NCBI RefSeq assembly: GCF_036826855.1
Contig: NZ_CP104578.1
Coordinates: 4,437,501-4,501,500, forward strand
Source: Streptomyces sp. SJL17-4
GTDB taxonomy: Bacteria > Actinomycetota > Actinomycetes > Streptomycetales > Streptomycetaceae
Length of the DNA stretch: 64,000 bases
Direction of reading: 5' to 3'
The notes beneath the pieces are model-generated. The model made no database searches. It was not told the DNA's origin and saw nothing but the letters and a program-made list of their open reading frames with translations. Positions 1 to 7,932 of the stretch are shown piece after piece (the first letter of the stretch is position 1; each line of letters starts with the position of its first letter). Made by a program: the position numbers and the translations under genes.

Positions 1-381
1 CTCGACGCGCGCCTTGCGGGAGGAGGTCCCGTCCAGCTCGCGCGGCAGGGCCACGTTCTCGGCGGCGGTGAGGGCCGGGATGAGGTTGTAGTCCTGGAAG
101 ACGTAGCCGATGCTGCGGCGGCGCAGGGCCGCGAGCTCCTTGACGCTCGCCGTGGTGATGTCGGTGTCCTCGACGATCACGTTGCCCGAGGTGGGGGCGT
201 CGAGGCCGCCGGCGATGGTGAGGAGCGTGGACTTGCCGGAGCCGGACGGGCCCATGACGGCGACGAGTTCCCCCGGGTACACGGCGAGGTCGATGCCGCG
301 CAGGGCATGCACCTCGGTGGCACCCGCGCCGTGGACGCGGGTCAGGTTCTGGAGTTGCAGCACGGGCTGCTGTGCGGACAT
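1..381 (-). CDS. ABC transporter ATP-binding protein, N-terminal part (truncated by window edge)
   Basis: Reading leftward from the ATG at 379-381, the frame stays open to the window edge and gives the first 127 residues of an ABC ATPase. Visible are a Walker A motif GPSGSGKST near residue 42 and a Q-loop context YVFQDYNLIPALTAAENV, as in the MacB/LolD group of small export or FtsX-type ABC ATPases. The signature motif and Walker B lie outside the window. A purine-rich stretch (AAGGGGGGA) precedes the ATG. The upstream PadR gene lies on the same strand 191 bp away, a common pairing in which PadR represses a drug- or lipid-export ABC system. The partner permease would lie beyond position 1. 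Substrate unknown. Confidence 0.93.
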   Translation of the reverse strand, partial: MSAQQPVLQLQNLTRVHGAGATEVHALRGIDLAVYPGELVAVMGPSGSGKSTLLTIAGGLDAPTSGNVIVEDTDITTASVKELAALRRRSIGYVFQDYNLIPALTAAENVALPRELDGTSSRKARVE

Positions 382-572
382 GAGGAGTCCCCCCTTGGGC
401 GCACCCGGCGGTCGGCCGGGTACGGGAGCGAGCGGTGGAAAGGTGATGCGGGAGCGGTACGGCGGGCGGTCCGCGGGCCGTACGGCGGCTGTGGTGCGAG
501 TGGTACGGGTGGGGCGCGACCGTGCGGTCGGTGCGCCCCGGCCACGGGTGGTGCGGCCTCGGGTGGTGCGGC

Positions 573-1352
573 TTAGGTGGGCGCCGAGTCGGCGCCGGGC
601 CGGACGGCGCCGGGCGGCGTGCCAGCGGCCCCGGCCCCGGCGGTGACCCCGGCCCCGGCAGTGACCCCGGCCTCGGCCCCGGCTCCGGCGGTGACCCCGG
701 CCCCGGAAGTGCCCCCGGCGGTGACCTCGGCCCCGGCCCGGGCGGTGACCCCGCCCGTGGCCCCGGCACCAGCGGTGGCCCCAGTGGCGGCCCCGGTGTC
801 CGCGGCCGTCGCCGAGAGGCGGATCAGCCGGGACTCGCAGTGGTCCAGCCAGCGCGCCTCGGCCTCGGTCTGGAAGATCAGCTGCTCCAGGACGAGCAAC
901 CAGGCGACGTCGTCCCGCTCCCGCGCCCCGCCGCTCTCGACGGCGACGAGTGCCTGGGCCTTCAGGCGGGTGTAGTCCTGCATCGCCTTCACGGTGTGCC
1001 GGCGCTGGGACTGGATGACGTTGCGGATGTCGACGCCGGGCGCGCCCACGGCCATGGCGAGCTTGATGGCCAGCTCGTCACGGGCGGGGCTGGTGCGGTC
1101 CACGGGCTTCTCGAACCAGGTCCTGAGCTCGGCGCGGCCGCTGTCGGTGATCGCGTAGAGCGCGTGCCCGGCCGCGTCCTCGCCGCCCTGGGCGACCATG
1201 CCGTCGCGTTCGAGTCGGCTGAGAGTCGTGTAGACCTGGCCCACGTTGAGCGGCCAGGTGGAACCGGTGCGGGACTCGAACTCCGTACGGAGCTGCGAGC
1301 CGTACCGAGGGCCGCGTTCGAGGAGGGCGAGAAGCCCGTGGCGGATCGACAT
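573..1352 (-). CDS. PadR family transcriptional regulator with low-complexity C-terminal tail
   Basis: 259 residues from the ATG at 1352. The first ~80 residues are a PadR winged helix (HGLLALLERGPRYGSQLRTE, then VGQVYTTLSRLERDGMV). Residues ~90-180 form the usual helical dimerisation region. The tail from ~185 is an Ala/Gly/Thr/Val-rich repeat (units like AGAGVTAGAG) encoded by an imperfect tandem repeat around 625-790, which is unusual for PadR. Upstream in-frame starts exist, but the family N-terminus MSIRHGLLALL fits this ATG. No Shine-Dalgarno precedes it and a perfect 15-bp palindrome overlaps the start codon, suggesting autorepression and perhaps a leaderless transcript. It probably represses the downstream ABC transporter. 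Confidence 0.9.
   Translation of the reverse strand: MSIRHGLLALLERGPRYGSQLRTEFESRTGSTWPLNVGQVYTTLSRLERDGMVAQGGEDAAGHALYAITDSGRAELRTWFEKPVDRTSPARDELAIKLAMAVGAPGVDIRNVIQSQRRHTVKAMQDYTRLKAQALVAVESGGARERDDVAWLLVLEQLIFQTEAEARWLDHCESRLIRLSATAADTGAATGATAGAGATGGVTARAGAEVTAGGTSGAGVTAGAGAEAGVTAGAGVTAGAGAAGTPPGAVRPGADSAPT
625..790. repeat. Imperfect tandem repeat encoding the Ala/Gly tail of the PadR protein
   Basis: The plus strand repeats variants of GCGGTGACCCCGGCCCCG several times. It translates on the minus strand into the Gly/Ala/Thr/Val tail of the PadR regulator. Copy number and length are likely to vary between strains. Confidence 0.7.
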
Positions 1353-1374
1353 ACTCAGTATGTATACCGGGTAT
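1349..1374. promoter_or_regulatory. Tandem palindromes over the PadR start codon (candidate autoregulatory operator)
   Basis: Positions 1349-1363 read ACATACTCAGTATGT, a perfect 7-bp-arm palindrome around one central base that includes the ATG of the padR-type gene. It is followed directly by ATACCGGGTAT (1364-1374), a second odd-length palindrome. PadR proteins bind short dyads built of ATGT/ACAT half-sites, so this is a natural operator. That it is the PadR site is inference. Confidence 0.65.
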
Positions 1375-1447
1375 GCAGTCGCGGACAACCGCCCTGAGAC
1401 GGAAGAGTCACGTCCGCCTCAAGGGGGACCCCGACGGGCCGAGGGGC

Positions 1448-2242
1448 TCAGCGGCGCCGCATCCGGAGCCCGAGGAAGCCGATTCCGAGCCCCATCAGGG
1501 CAAGGCCAACCCCCAGCGTGAGCACGGGAATCCGCTGGTCGACGAGGGGCGGCGCGGATTCGGCCGCCATCCGGGGCGCGGCGCCCGGCCGGCTGGCGGG
1601 TGCCGCCTCCGGTGCGACGGCCTCCTCCTCGTGTACCCCCTCGGCCTCCTCTTCGACGGCCTCGGGGCCCTCGGAGCTCTCCGGCTCTGTTGCGGTTTCG
1701 GTACGAGAGTCCTCCGGCGACGGGGTCTCGTCGCCCGCTGGGGAGGTCGGTGCCACGGAGCGACCGGGCCGCGGCCGCCCCTCACCCGCGGGCCGGCCCG
1801 CCAGCGACGCGGAGCCGTGGGGGGAAGGAGCGTCGCTGGGCTCGGCGCTCGGCGCGGCGGGGGAGGTCGCCCCGGTGCCGGTGGGCGCGGGTGCGGGAGG
1901 CGCGGGCGTGCCGGCACTCCCGGTCCGCCCCGGAGAAGCGGAGGCGGAGGGGGAGGTCGAGGAAGAGGGGGCGGAAGGGGACGGCGTGACCGTCGCGGAA
2001 GGCGTGACGGAAGAGGGCGACGGAACGACAGGCGTCGAGGGGGGTGAGGGCCGCGAAGGAGGTGAGGGCGGGAGCGCCGTGGGGGCCGACGGCGCGGTCG
2101 GGGCGGTGGCCCCCACCGAGCTGCCGGGCGCCTCGGCTCCGTACGCGAGTGGCTCCCCGTACAGGGCGCACGCGCAGGCGAACACGCAGGTGAGAGCGGG
2201 TCCGAGGACCCGCGCCCGTGTCCTGCGGAGTGCTGGAGTCAC
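1448..2242 (-). CDS. Pro/Ser/Thr-rich exported protein with C-terminal membrane anchor
   Basis: 264 residues from the GTG at 2242, chosen because GGGAGGGGG lies 7 nt upstream and because the next residues form a signal peptide (Arg-rich, then VLGPALTCVFACACALYG). Residues ~35-200 are a low-complexity Pro/Ser/Ala/Thr stalk. An acidic patch follows (EEEAEGVHEEEAV), and the end is a single hydrophobic span (~238-258) with a basic LRMRRR tail. This is the layout of a wall-spanning, surface-exposed anchored protein, but I see no LPXTG/LAXTG sortase motif before the last span. Function unknown. It stands alone between the PadR gene and the kinase terminator. Confidence 0.7.
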   Translation of the reverse strand: MTPALRRTRARVLGPALTCVFACACALYGEPLAYGAEAPGSSVGATAPTAPSAPTALPPSPPSRPSPPSTPVVPSPSSVTPSATVTPSPSAPSSSTSPSASASPGRTGSAGTPAPPAPAPTGTGATSPAAPSAEPSDAPSPHGSASLAGRPAGEGRPRPGRSVAPTSPAGDETPSPEDSRTETATEPESSEGPEAVEEEAEGVHEEEAVAPEAAPASRPGAAPRMAAESAPPLVDQRIPVLTLGVGLALMGLGIGFLGLRMRRR

Positions 2243-2378
2243 TGGGTGACCCCCTCCCGTACCGAGCCGCCGAGATAGTGAACTCAGCGTCACATGTCGG
2301 GACACTTCCGGCATCCGGTACGGGGTCGGTGGACGTAAGGGAGCGTCAGGAGGAGTGAAGACAGCGCCCACACGTGTA

Positions 2379-2448
2379 CGGACCCCGTCCGTACTCCCTG
2401 AGGGAGCCCGGGAGTCCTGACAGGGCCCGGGAGTACGGTCGGGGTCCG
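2379..2448 (-). terminator. Long hairpin downstream of the PASTA kinase gene
   Basis: Arms of 20 nt at 2379-2398 and 2429-2448 are complementary with one mismatch and a 30-nt loop. They lie just past the stop of the kinase gene, which is read on the minus strand. This is a typical GC-rich actinobacterial terminator without a U-tract. Confidence 0.75.
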
Positions 2449-2468
2449 GAAGAACGGACAGGTCCGTC

Positions 2469-4139
2469 CTACTGCGGCGGGTTGCCCGTCGAGATCTTCA
2501 GGGTGAACTCGGCGTCCTTGTCGGCGATGTCCTCGCCGGCCGGCGGGTACTGCTCGAGGACCGTGCCCTCGCCGTACGTGTTCTCGTCCACCGGGGTCTG
2601 GGTCATGATCTTCCAGCCGGCGGCCTGGACGCAGTCCTTCACCGACTGGAGGTTCTTGTAAGTGAAGTTGGGGACCTCGAACTTCTCCGGGTCGTCGCTC
2701 GACTCCGTCGGCTGGCTGCACTTCTTCGGGTCGATCGTCTTGGTCAGGTCCGGGCCCTTGTGGCCGGGGGCAGCCGACTGGGTCTCCGTGCCGCCCGTGC
2801 CGCCCGTGCCGCCGGCCTGCGGGTCCTTGTCGTTGTCGAGGTTGAGGACCGTGATGAGGCCGCCGATCGCGAGCAGCGCGACGACGACCGCGCCCACGAT
2901 CACCGGGGTGTTCCGCCGCGAACCGCCGCCCGACGGCGTGGGCACCGGCGTGTGCACCGGGGCGTACGGCGCGGGGGTGGGCGCCTGGTACGAGGCCTGC
3001 GGGGCGGGGGCCGGGGTCTGGTAGGCCGGGACGGGCGTCGGCGCCTGCTGCGGGTAGCCGTACGAAGGGGCGGGCGCCGGGGTCGCCGGACCGTACGGTC
3101 CCGGCTGCGGCGTGGGCGGCTGGTAGGGGTGCTGCACCCCGTGCGTCCCGTGCTGCGGGGCCGGCGGCGGGGTCTGGCCGACGGGCGGGAAGACCGCCGA
3201 GCCGACGCCCGCACCGCTGCTGACGGGGCCGCCGGGGACGATCATCGGCGCACCGGTCTGGCCGGCGGAGAGCACCCGAAGGCACTCGTCGCGCATCGCG
3301 GCCGCGCTGGGGAACCGCTCGTTCGGGTTCTTTCGCAGCGCGCGCGCGACGAGCGCGTCCATCGCCTGCGTCACCGCCCGGTTGACGGTCGACGGGGCGA
3401 CCGGCTCCTCCTGCACGTGCGCGTAGGCGATGGCCAGCGGGGAGTCGGCGTCGAAGGGCAGCCGGCCCGTCAGCAGCTGGAAGAGCATGATGCCGACCGA
3501 GTAGAGGTCGGAGCGGGCGTCCACCGCGCGCCCGAGGGCCTGCTCGGGGGAGAGGTACTGGGGGGTGCCGACGACCATGCCGGTCTGGGTCATCGACGTG
3601 ACCCCGGACTGCATGGCCCGCGCGATGCCGAAGTCCATGACCTTGACCACGCCGCGCTTGGTCTGCATCACGTTGCCGGGCTTGATGTCGCGGTGGACCA
3701 GGCCCATCTCGTGGCTGACCTCGAGGGCGGCGAGCACGTCGGCCGTGACCTTCAGCGCCTTGTCGGCCGGCATCGCGCCGTACTGCTGGATGTCCGAGGC
3801 GAGGACCGAGCCGAGCGGCTGCCCCTCCACGTACTCCATGACGATGTACGGCATGACGGAGCCGTCGAGGGTGTCCTCGCCGGTGTCGAAGACCGAGACG
3901 ATGTTGGTGTGCGACAGCTTCGCGACCGCCTGCGCCTCGCGGCGGAAGCGCTCGCGGAAGGACTGCTCCCGGCCGAGCTCGGTGTGCAGCGTCTTGATGG
4001 CGACCTGGCGGTCGAGCGCGCTGTCGTAGGCCAGGTAGACCGACGCCATGCCGCCCTCGCCGAGAAGGTCGCGCAGCTGGTACCGGCCGCCCGCGACCGA
4101 ACCGCCCGCATAGCGGCCCTGTGCGCCGTCCTGGCTCAT
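2469..4139 (-). CDS. Transmembrane Ser/Thr protein kinase with one extracellular PASTA domain
   Basis: 556 residues. The Hanks-type kinase domain spans ~20-290: glycine loop LGEGGMASVYLA, catalytic Lys49 in VAIK, HRDIKPGN with HRD at 149-151, DFG at 169-171, and activation segment GTPQYLSPEQ. A Pro/Gln/Ala/Tyr-rich linker (~300-405) leads to one membrane span (~412-433). Outside the cell a single PASTA-like domain (~487-552) ends the protein, so it may sense peptidoglycan or muropeptide like PknB-family kinases, though those usually carry three or four PASTA repeats. A GGGGGAAG ribosome site precedes the ATG. It diverges from a second kinase gene 275 bp away that shares its kinase-domain type, so the pair probably arose by duplication. 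Confidence 0.95.
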   Translation of the reverse strand: MSQDGAQGRYAGGSVAGGRYQLRDLLGEGGMASVYLAYDSALDRQVAIKTLHTELGREQSFRERFRREAQAVAKLSHTNIVSVFDTGEDTLDGSVMPYIVMEYVEGQPLGSVLASDIQQYGAMPADKALKVTADVLAALEVSHEMGLVHRDIKPGNVMQTKRGVVKVMDFGIARAMQSGVTSMTQTGMVVGTPQYLSPEQALGRAVDARSDLYSVGIMLFQLLTGRLPFDADSPLAIAYAHVQEEPVAPSTVNRAVTQAMDALVARALRKNPNERFPSAAAMRDECLRVLSAGQTGAPMIVPGGPVSSGAGVGSAVFPPVGQTPPPAPQHGTHGVQHPYQPPTPQPGPYGPATPAPAPSYGYPQQAPTPVPAYQTPAPAPQASYQAPTPAPYAPVHTPVPTPSGGGSRRNTPVIVGAVVVALLAIGGLITVLNLDNDKDPQAGGTGGTGGTETQSAAPGHKGPDLTKTIDPKKCSQPTESSDDPEKFEVPNFTYKNLQSVKDCVQAAGWKIMTQTPVDENTYGEGTVLEQYPPAGEDIADKDAEFTLKISTGNPPQ

Positions 4140-4414
4140 CTGTGCTTCCCCCTACGCGCGCGTGGCGGCGTTGATCCGGAATTTACTGGCCAAGTCTGCC
4201 CGAGGGCAGTGACACGTCAAGCCAGGTGCCCGTTCCGTGACCCTCCGCACAGGAAGGTTCTCCGAACCGTTTCCGTGGGGGCGGAGGAATCCTGTCGAAT
4301 TTGCACAGGTGTACGTGGAAGGGGTTGGATGGCCGGTCCATCTCGGACCGTGGTGTCGTACGGAGCCTGTAGCGTGACGACTGGACACGGCACGACAGAC
4401 GACGGCGAGGACTG
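4140..4414. promoter_or_regulatory. Divergent promoter region between the two Ser/Thr kinase genes
   Basis: 275 bp without a gene between two outward-facing starts, so it must carry both promoters. On the plus strand a -10-like TAGCGT is at 4370-4375, but I see no convincing -35 at the right distance. A less GC-rich stretch (GGAATTTACTGGCC, ~4174-4187) may serve the minus-strand gene. No dyad stands out. Confidence 0.45.
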
Positions 4415-6034
4415 ATGGCACCCGAATCCGGAGCAGGCGGCGGTGTGCCGGACTCCTCGGCGGAGTCCTGGGGCGTCGGCGGCGTCGTCGGCGACGGCCG
4501 CTACCGCCTGACGCACCGTCTGGGACGCGGCGGCATGGCGGAGGTCTTCGCGGCCGAGGACGTACGGCTCGGCCGTACCGTCGCGGTCAAGCTCCTCCGT
4601 GCCGATCTCGCCGAGGACCCGGTCTCCAAGGCCCGCTTCACCCGCGAGGCGCAGTCGGTCGCCGGCCTCAACCACCACGCCATCGTCGCGGTCTACGACT
4701 CCGGCGAGGACCTCGTGGCCGGCCGGCCCGTGCCGTACATCGTGATGGAGCTGGTCGAGGGCCGCACCATCCGCGACCTGCTGCTCAGTGCCGAGGCCCC
4801 CGGGCCCGAGCAGGCACTCATCATCGTCTCCGGAGTCCTGGAGGCGCTGGCCTATTCGCACCAGCACGGCATCGTGCACCGTGACATCAAGCCGGCGAAC
4901 GTGATCATCACCCACGGCGGCGCCGTGAAGGTCATGGACTTCGGCATCGCCCGCGCCCTGCACGGCGCGCAGTCGACGATGACCCAGACCGGCATGGTCA
5001 TGGGCACCCCGCAGTACCTCTCCCCCGAGCAGGCGCTCGGCAAGGCCGTCGACCACCGCTCCGACCTGTACGCGACGGGCTGCCTCCTCTACGAGCTCCT
5101 CGCGCTGCGGCCCCCGTTCACCGGCGAGACCCCCCTGTCCGTCGTGTACCAGCACGTCCAGGACGCGCCGGTGCCGCCGTCCGACGTCACGCAGTCCGTG
5201 CCGCCGGAGCTCGACGGTCTGGTGATGCGCTCGCTCGCGAAGGACCCGGACGACCGGTTCCAGAGCGCCGAGGAGATGCGCGGCCTCATCCAGTACGGCC
5301 TGCAGATGCTCCAGCAGGCCGGCGGCCACACCGGCACGTGGAACACCGGCCCGGTCGAGATGCACGACGGCGGTCACACCCCGGGCGGCGGCATGGCCGC
5401 GACGACCGCGATGGGCCACCCCATGCACGGCGAGACCGCGCAGGGCCCGATCCTTCCCCCGATGAACCCGGAGGACGGCGGGTACGGCGGCTACGACGGC
5501 GGTACGGGCGGAAACGGCGGCTACGGCCAGGACGGTTCCTACGGCTCGCACGGCGGTGGCAACGGCCGCCGCGGCAAGATCTGGCTGTTCGCCGCGCTCG
5601 CGTTGGTCGCGGTCGTCGCCGGTGTCGTCTACGCCCTGGACAAGGCGGGCGACACGAGCAACCAGAAGGGCGGCACGCCGACGCCGACGGTCAGCACCTC
5701 GCCGTCGACGAAGTCGGAGGAGCCGACGCCCTCGGAGGAGCCCTCCGAGGAGCCGTCGACCGACCCGGGCACGTCCGACGGGGGCATCACGGAGGCCCCG
5801 TGGACGCCGCCGACCACGTACGACCCGACGACCCCGCCGCCGACCACGACTCCGCCGACGACGGAGCCGTCGAAGACGACCGAGCCGCCGACGGAGCCCA
5901 CGGACGAGCCGACGGAGCCGACGGATCCGCCGACGGAGCCCACGGACACGCCGTCGACCGGCACGACCACCGACCCCGCCGGGGGCGGCAACAACACGGA
6001 CCCGCCACCGTCGGACGGCACCGAGACCGGCTGA
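4415..6034 (+). CDS. Transmembrane Ser/Thr protein kinase with Pro/Thr/Glu-rich exterior
   Basis: 539 residues. Kinase domain ~30-300: LGRGGMAEVFAAED, Lys59 in VAVK, HRDIKPAN with HRD at 155-157, DFG 175-177, GTPQYLSPEQ. A Gly/Tyr/Asn-rich juxtamembrane linker precedes one membrane span (~386-408). The exterior ~130 residues contain no PASTA domain. They are a Thr/Pro/Glu/Ser repeat (TEPPTEPTDEPTEPTDPP and similar), probably a wall-spanning stalk. All catalytic residues are present, so it should be active. GAGGA lies just before the ATG. It is divergent from the PASTA kinase, and the two may share substrates. Confidence 0.95.
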   Translation: MAPESGAGGGVPDSSAESWGVGGVVGDGRYRLTHRLGRGGMAEVFAAEDVRLGRTVAVKLLRADLAEDPVSKARFTREAQSVAGLNHHAIVAVYDSGEDLVAGRPVPYIVMELVEGRTIRDLLLSAEAPGPEQALIIVSGVLEALAYSHQHGIVHRDIKPANVIITHGGAVKVMDFGIARALHGAQSTMTQTGMVMGTPQYLSPEQALGKAVDHRSDLYATGCLLYELLALRPPFTGETPLSVVYQHVQDAPVPPSDVTQSVPPELDGLVMRSLAKDPDDRFQSAEEMRGLIQYGLQMLQQAGGHTGTWNTGPVEMHDGGHTPGGGMAATTAMGHPMHGETAQGPILPPMNPEDGGYGGYDGGTGGNGGYGQDGSYGSHGGGNGRRGKIWLFAALALVAVVAGVVYALDKAGDTSNQKGGTPTPTVSTSPSTKSEEPTPSEEPSEEPSTDPGTSDGGITEAPWTPPTTYDPTTPPPTTTPPTTEPSKTTEPPTEPTDEPTEPTDPPTEPTDTPSTGTTTDPAGGGNNTDPPPSDGTETG

Positions 6035-6120
6035 CGGGACTCGGCTCGGGCCCCCGGCCCACCCCCGGTCCGGACTCCCGGCCGGCACTCCCGGCCGGCG
6101 CGCCCGGTCCGGACCCCGCC

Positions 6121-7308
6121 TCACCCCGCGAACGCGTCGCTGACCGCCTCGTACTCGCGGGTCCACCAGACCGCCAGGGCCGACACCGCAGGGAACTGCG
6201 GGTCGGCCCTTCGGTCGTGCAGCTGGTAGCGCCAGCGCAGGGTCCAGAAGTCGTTGAGCCGCTCCCACCACACCCGGTGCGCGGCCGCCGCCAGCTCGGC
6301 GCGGTCGGCGCCGGTCGCCCGCCGGTACGCGCGCGCGTACGCCCGCACCTTCTCCAGGGCCAGCTCACCCCCGGGCCGTACGAAGAAGATGGCGGCGGCC
6401 CTGACCGCCTCCTCGGCCCTCGGGCGGACCCCGAGCCGGTCCCAGTCGACGATCGCCGCGGGCTCGGCGCCCCGGTAGAGCAGGTTCAGCGGGTGGAAGT
6501 CGCCGTGCACCCAGCCGGCGGCCGCGGCGGGCGGCGGCCGGTGGTGGGCGTGCTGGGCGAGGAGCCTGCGGCGCTCCCTGAGCCGGTGCTCGGCGAGCGC
6601 GTCGAAGCTGTCGCGGGGGCGGTGCGCGCGGGCCAGGCGGATCAGCTCGTCGATGGCCCGGAAGGTGTCCTGGAGGTCGGCGCTGGCACGGCCGCCGTCG
6701 TCGGCGGTCCCGGGTGCCCCGTCCGGCTCCGGGGGCTCCATGACCCGGTCCAGGGCGGTGTGGACCTGCCCGAGGAGGGTGCCGAGGCGCCGGGAGCAGC
6801 CGGTGGAGAGCTGGGTGCCGTCGCGGTGGCGGCCGTCGATCCAGGGGTGCAGGGCGTAGCAGTGGCCGTCGACGACGGCGACGGTGCGGCCGGCGGTGTC
6901 GTGCAGGGGCGGGGCGACGGGCAGACCGAGGGCGTGCAGCCGCTGGGTGGCGCGGTGCTGGCGGACGATGGTGGCGCGGTCGGCGGTGGGGGCGTCGAGG
7001 TGCTGCTTGAGGAAGTAGGTGCCGCGGGTGGTGGAGAGCCGGAAGCCGCGGTTGAGCAGTCCCTCGGCGACGGGCACGCAGGAGAGGGGTTCACCGGCGT
7101 GCCGGTGGCGGCGGAGCAGGGCGCCGACCGGTGGGGCGGGCGGGGCGCCGACGGGACGGGCGGGCGGGGCGCCGGCCGGTCGCGTGGGCGGGGCGCCGGT
7201 GGCACGAACGGGCGGGGCGCCGGCGGGACGGGTGGCGCCCGGTCGACCGCCGGTCCGCGGGGCGGGCGGTTCGGCCGGTGGAGTGAGCGTTTCAGATGAG
7301 CGCGGCAC
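6121..7308 (-). CDS. Aminoglycoside-phosphotransferase-fold (APH) kinase-like protein with repetitive N-terminus
   Basis: 395 residues. The APH/choline-kinase fold is clear: the substrate/ATP region GYxFLKQH-like (GTYFLKQHL), Brenner motif HGDFHPLNLL with catalytic Asp, and metal-binding IVDWD. Substrate unknown: spectinomycin-type, homoserine-type or small-molecule kinases share this fold. The first ~65 residues are repeats of the form RPxGAPPA encoded by a 24-bp tandem DNA repeat, probably disordered. The GTG at 7308 lies 15 bp past the stop of the pyridoxamine-oxidase-like gene, so the two are probably one operon. No strong ribosome site precedes it. A start downstream of the repeats cannot be excluded. 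Confidence 0.85.
   Translation of the reverse strand: MPRSSETLTPPAEPPAPRTGGRPGATRPAGAPPVRATGAPPTRPAGAPPARPVGAPPAPPVGALLRRHRHAGEPLSCVPVAEGLLNRGFRLSTTRGTYFLKQHLDAPTADRATIVRQHRATQRLHALGLPVAPPLHDTAGRTVAVVDGHCYALHPWIDGRHRDGTQLSTGCSRRLGTLLGQVHTALDRVMEPPEPDGAPGTADDGGRASADLQDTFRAIDELIRLARAHRPRDSFDALAEHRLRERRRLLAQHAHHRPPPAAAAGWVHGDFHPLNLLYRGAEPAAIVDWDRLGVRPRAEEAVRAAAIFFVRPGGELALEKVRAYARAYRRATGADRAELAAAAHRVWWERLNDFWTLRWRYQLHDRRADPQFPAVSALAVWWTREYEAVSDAFAG
7138..7233. repeat. 24-bp tandem repeat in the 5' part of the phosphotransferase gene
   Basis: GGGCGGGGCGCC recurs at 7138, 7162, 7186 and 7210, exactly 24 bp apart. This is four tandem units of eight codons. They encode Gly-Ala-Pro-Pro repeats on the minus strand, so length changes would stay in frame. 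Confidence 0.85.
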
Positions 7309-7323
7309 CCGCCAGATGTTAGA

Positions 7324-7776
7324 TCACGCTACGTGGTGGAGGTGTCGCCGGACGGAGTGGGGGGCGGGGCGGGTCACCGGGGTCTCGCTCGCGTAGTCGA
7401 GCGCGTGCACCGTCACGAACTGCGGTTCGATCCGCATGTAGACCGGGTCGAAGGTCTCGCCGTCCACCAGCTCCGGCTCGGCACCGAACTCCACGAGCTC
7501 CTCCGCGGTCGGCTCGACGATCTCGGCGGTGCCGGTGAACTGCACGGACCAGAGGTTCGCGGACCCGGAGCTGAAGTTGTCCGCGCCGTAGGCGACGACG
7601 CTGCCGTTGCAGGCGCGGTGGTATCCGAGGCCCCGGTGCAGCCGGATCAGGACGCGGCCGTCGGCCACGATGTGGCGGGCGGGGGCGACGAACGGCATCG
7701 CCCGCATGCTCGTCGCCACCCGGCCGTACGACACGCGGCTGAGCAACTCGATGGCGCGGATCTCGTCGGTGGACAT
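7324..7776 (-). CDS. Pyridoxamine 5'-phosphate oxidase family (split-barrel FMN-binding) protein
   Basis: 150 residues from the ATG at 7776, preceded by GGCGGAGAGTGG. The sequence IELLSRVSYGRVATSM, followed by MPFVAPARHIVADGRVLIR and YGADNFSSGSANLWSVQFTGT, is typical of actinobacterial PPOX-class small split-barrel proteins that bind FMN or F420. It lies downstream of an orphan NarL-type regulator on the same strand (156 bp apart) and just upstream of the phosphotransferase. Members of this class are often under DevR/DosR-type control in actinobacteria, so the neighbourhood is suggestive, but that link is inference. Confidence 0.85.
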   Translation of the reverse strand: MSTDEIRAIELLSRVSYGRVATSMRAMPFVAPARHIVADGRVLIRLHRGLGYHRACNGSVVAYGADNFSSGSANLWSVQFTGTAEIVEPTAEELVEFGAEPELVDGETFDPVYMRIEPQFVTVHALDYASETPVTRPAPHSVRRHLHHVA

Positions 7777-7932
7777 GGCATCCACTCTCCGCCACCGGCA
7801 CCCTGTCGAAAAAGGGGCCCCTGCCCCGCTTTCAGGGGGACGTAGGTCCCGAATCGGGGCCGCCCGCGGCGCTCTGCCCCGCACGGGTGAGGGGCCCGGA
7901 CCGGCAGGCCCGGCCCCCGGCCCCGACGTGCG

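Noticed and set aside
1448..1540. Sortase (LAXTG/LPXTG) anchor in the Pro/Ser-rich surface protein
   Set aside because: The C-terminus has a membrane span and basic tail, but no LPXTG or LAXTG motif precedes it.
7309..7350. Own promoter for the phosphotransferase gene (TAACAT and TAGCGT just upstream)
   Set aside because: These lie at the end of the PPOX gene; the 15-bp gap makes co-transcription the simpler reading, though an internal promoter is not excluded.
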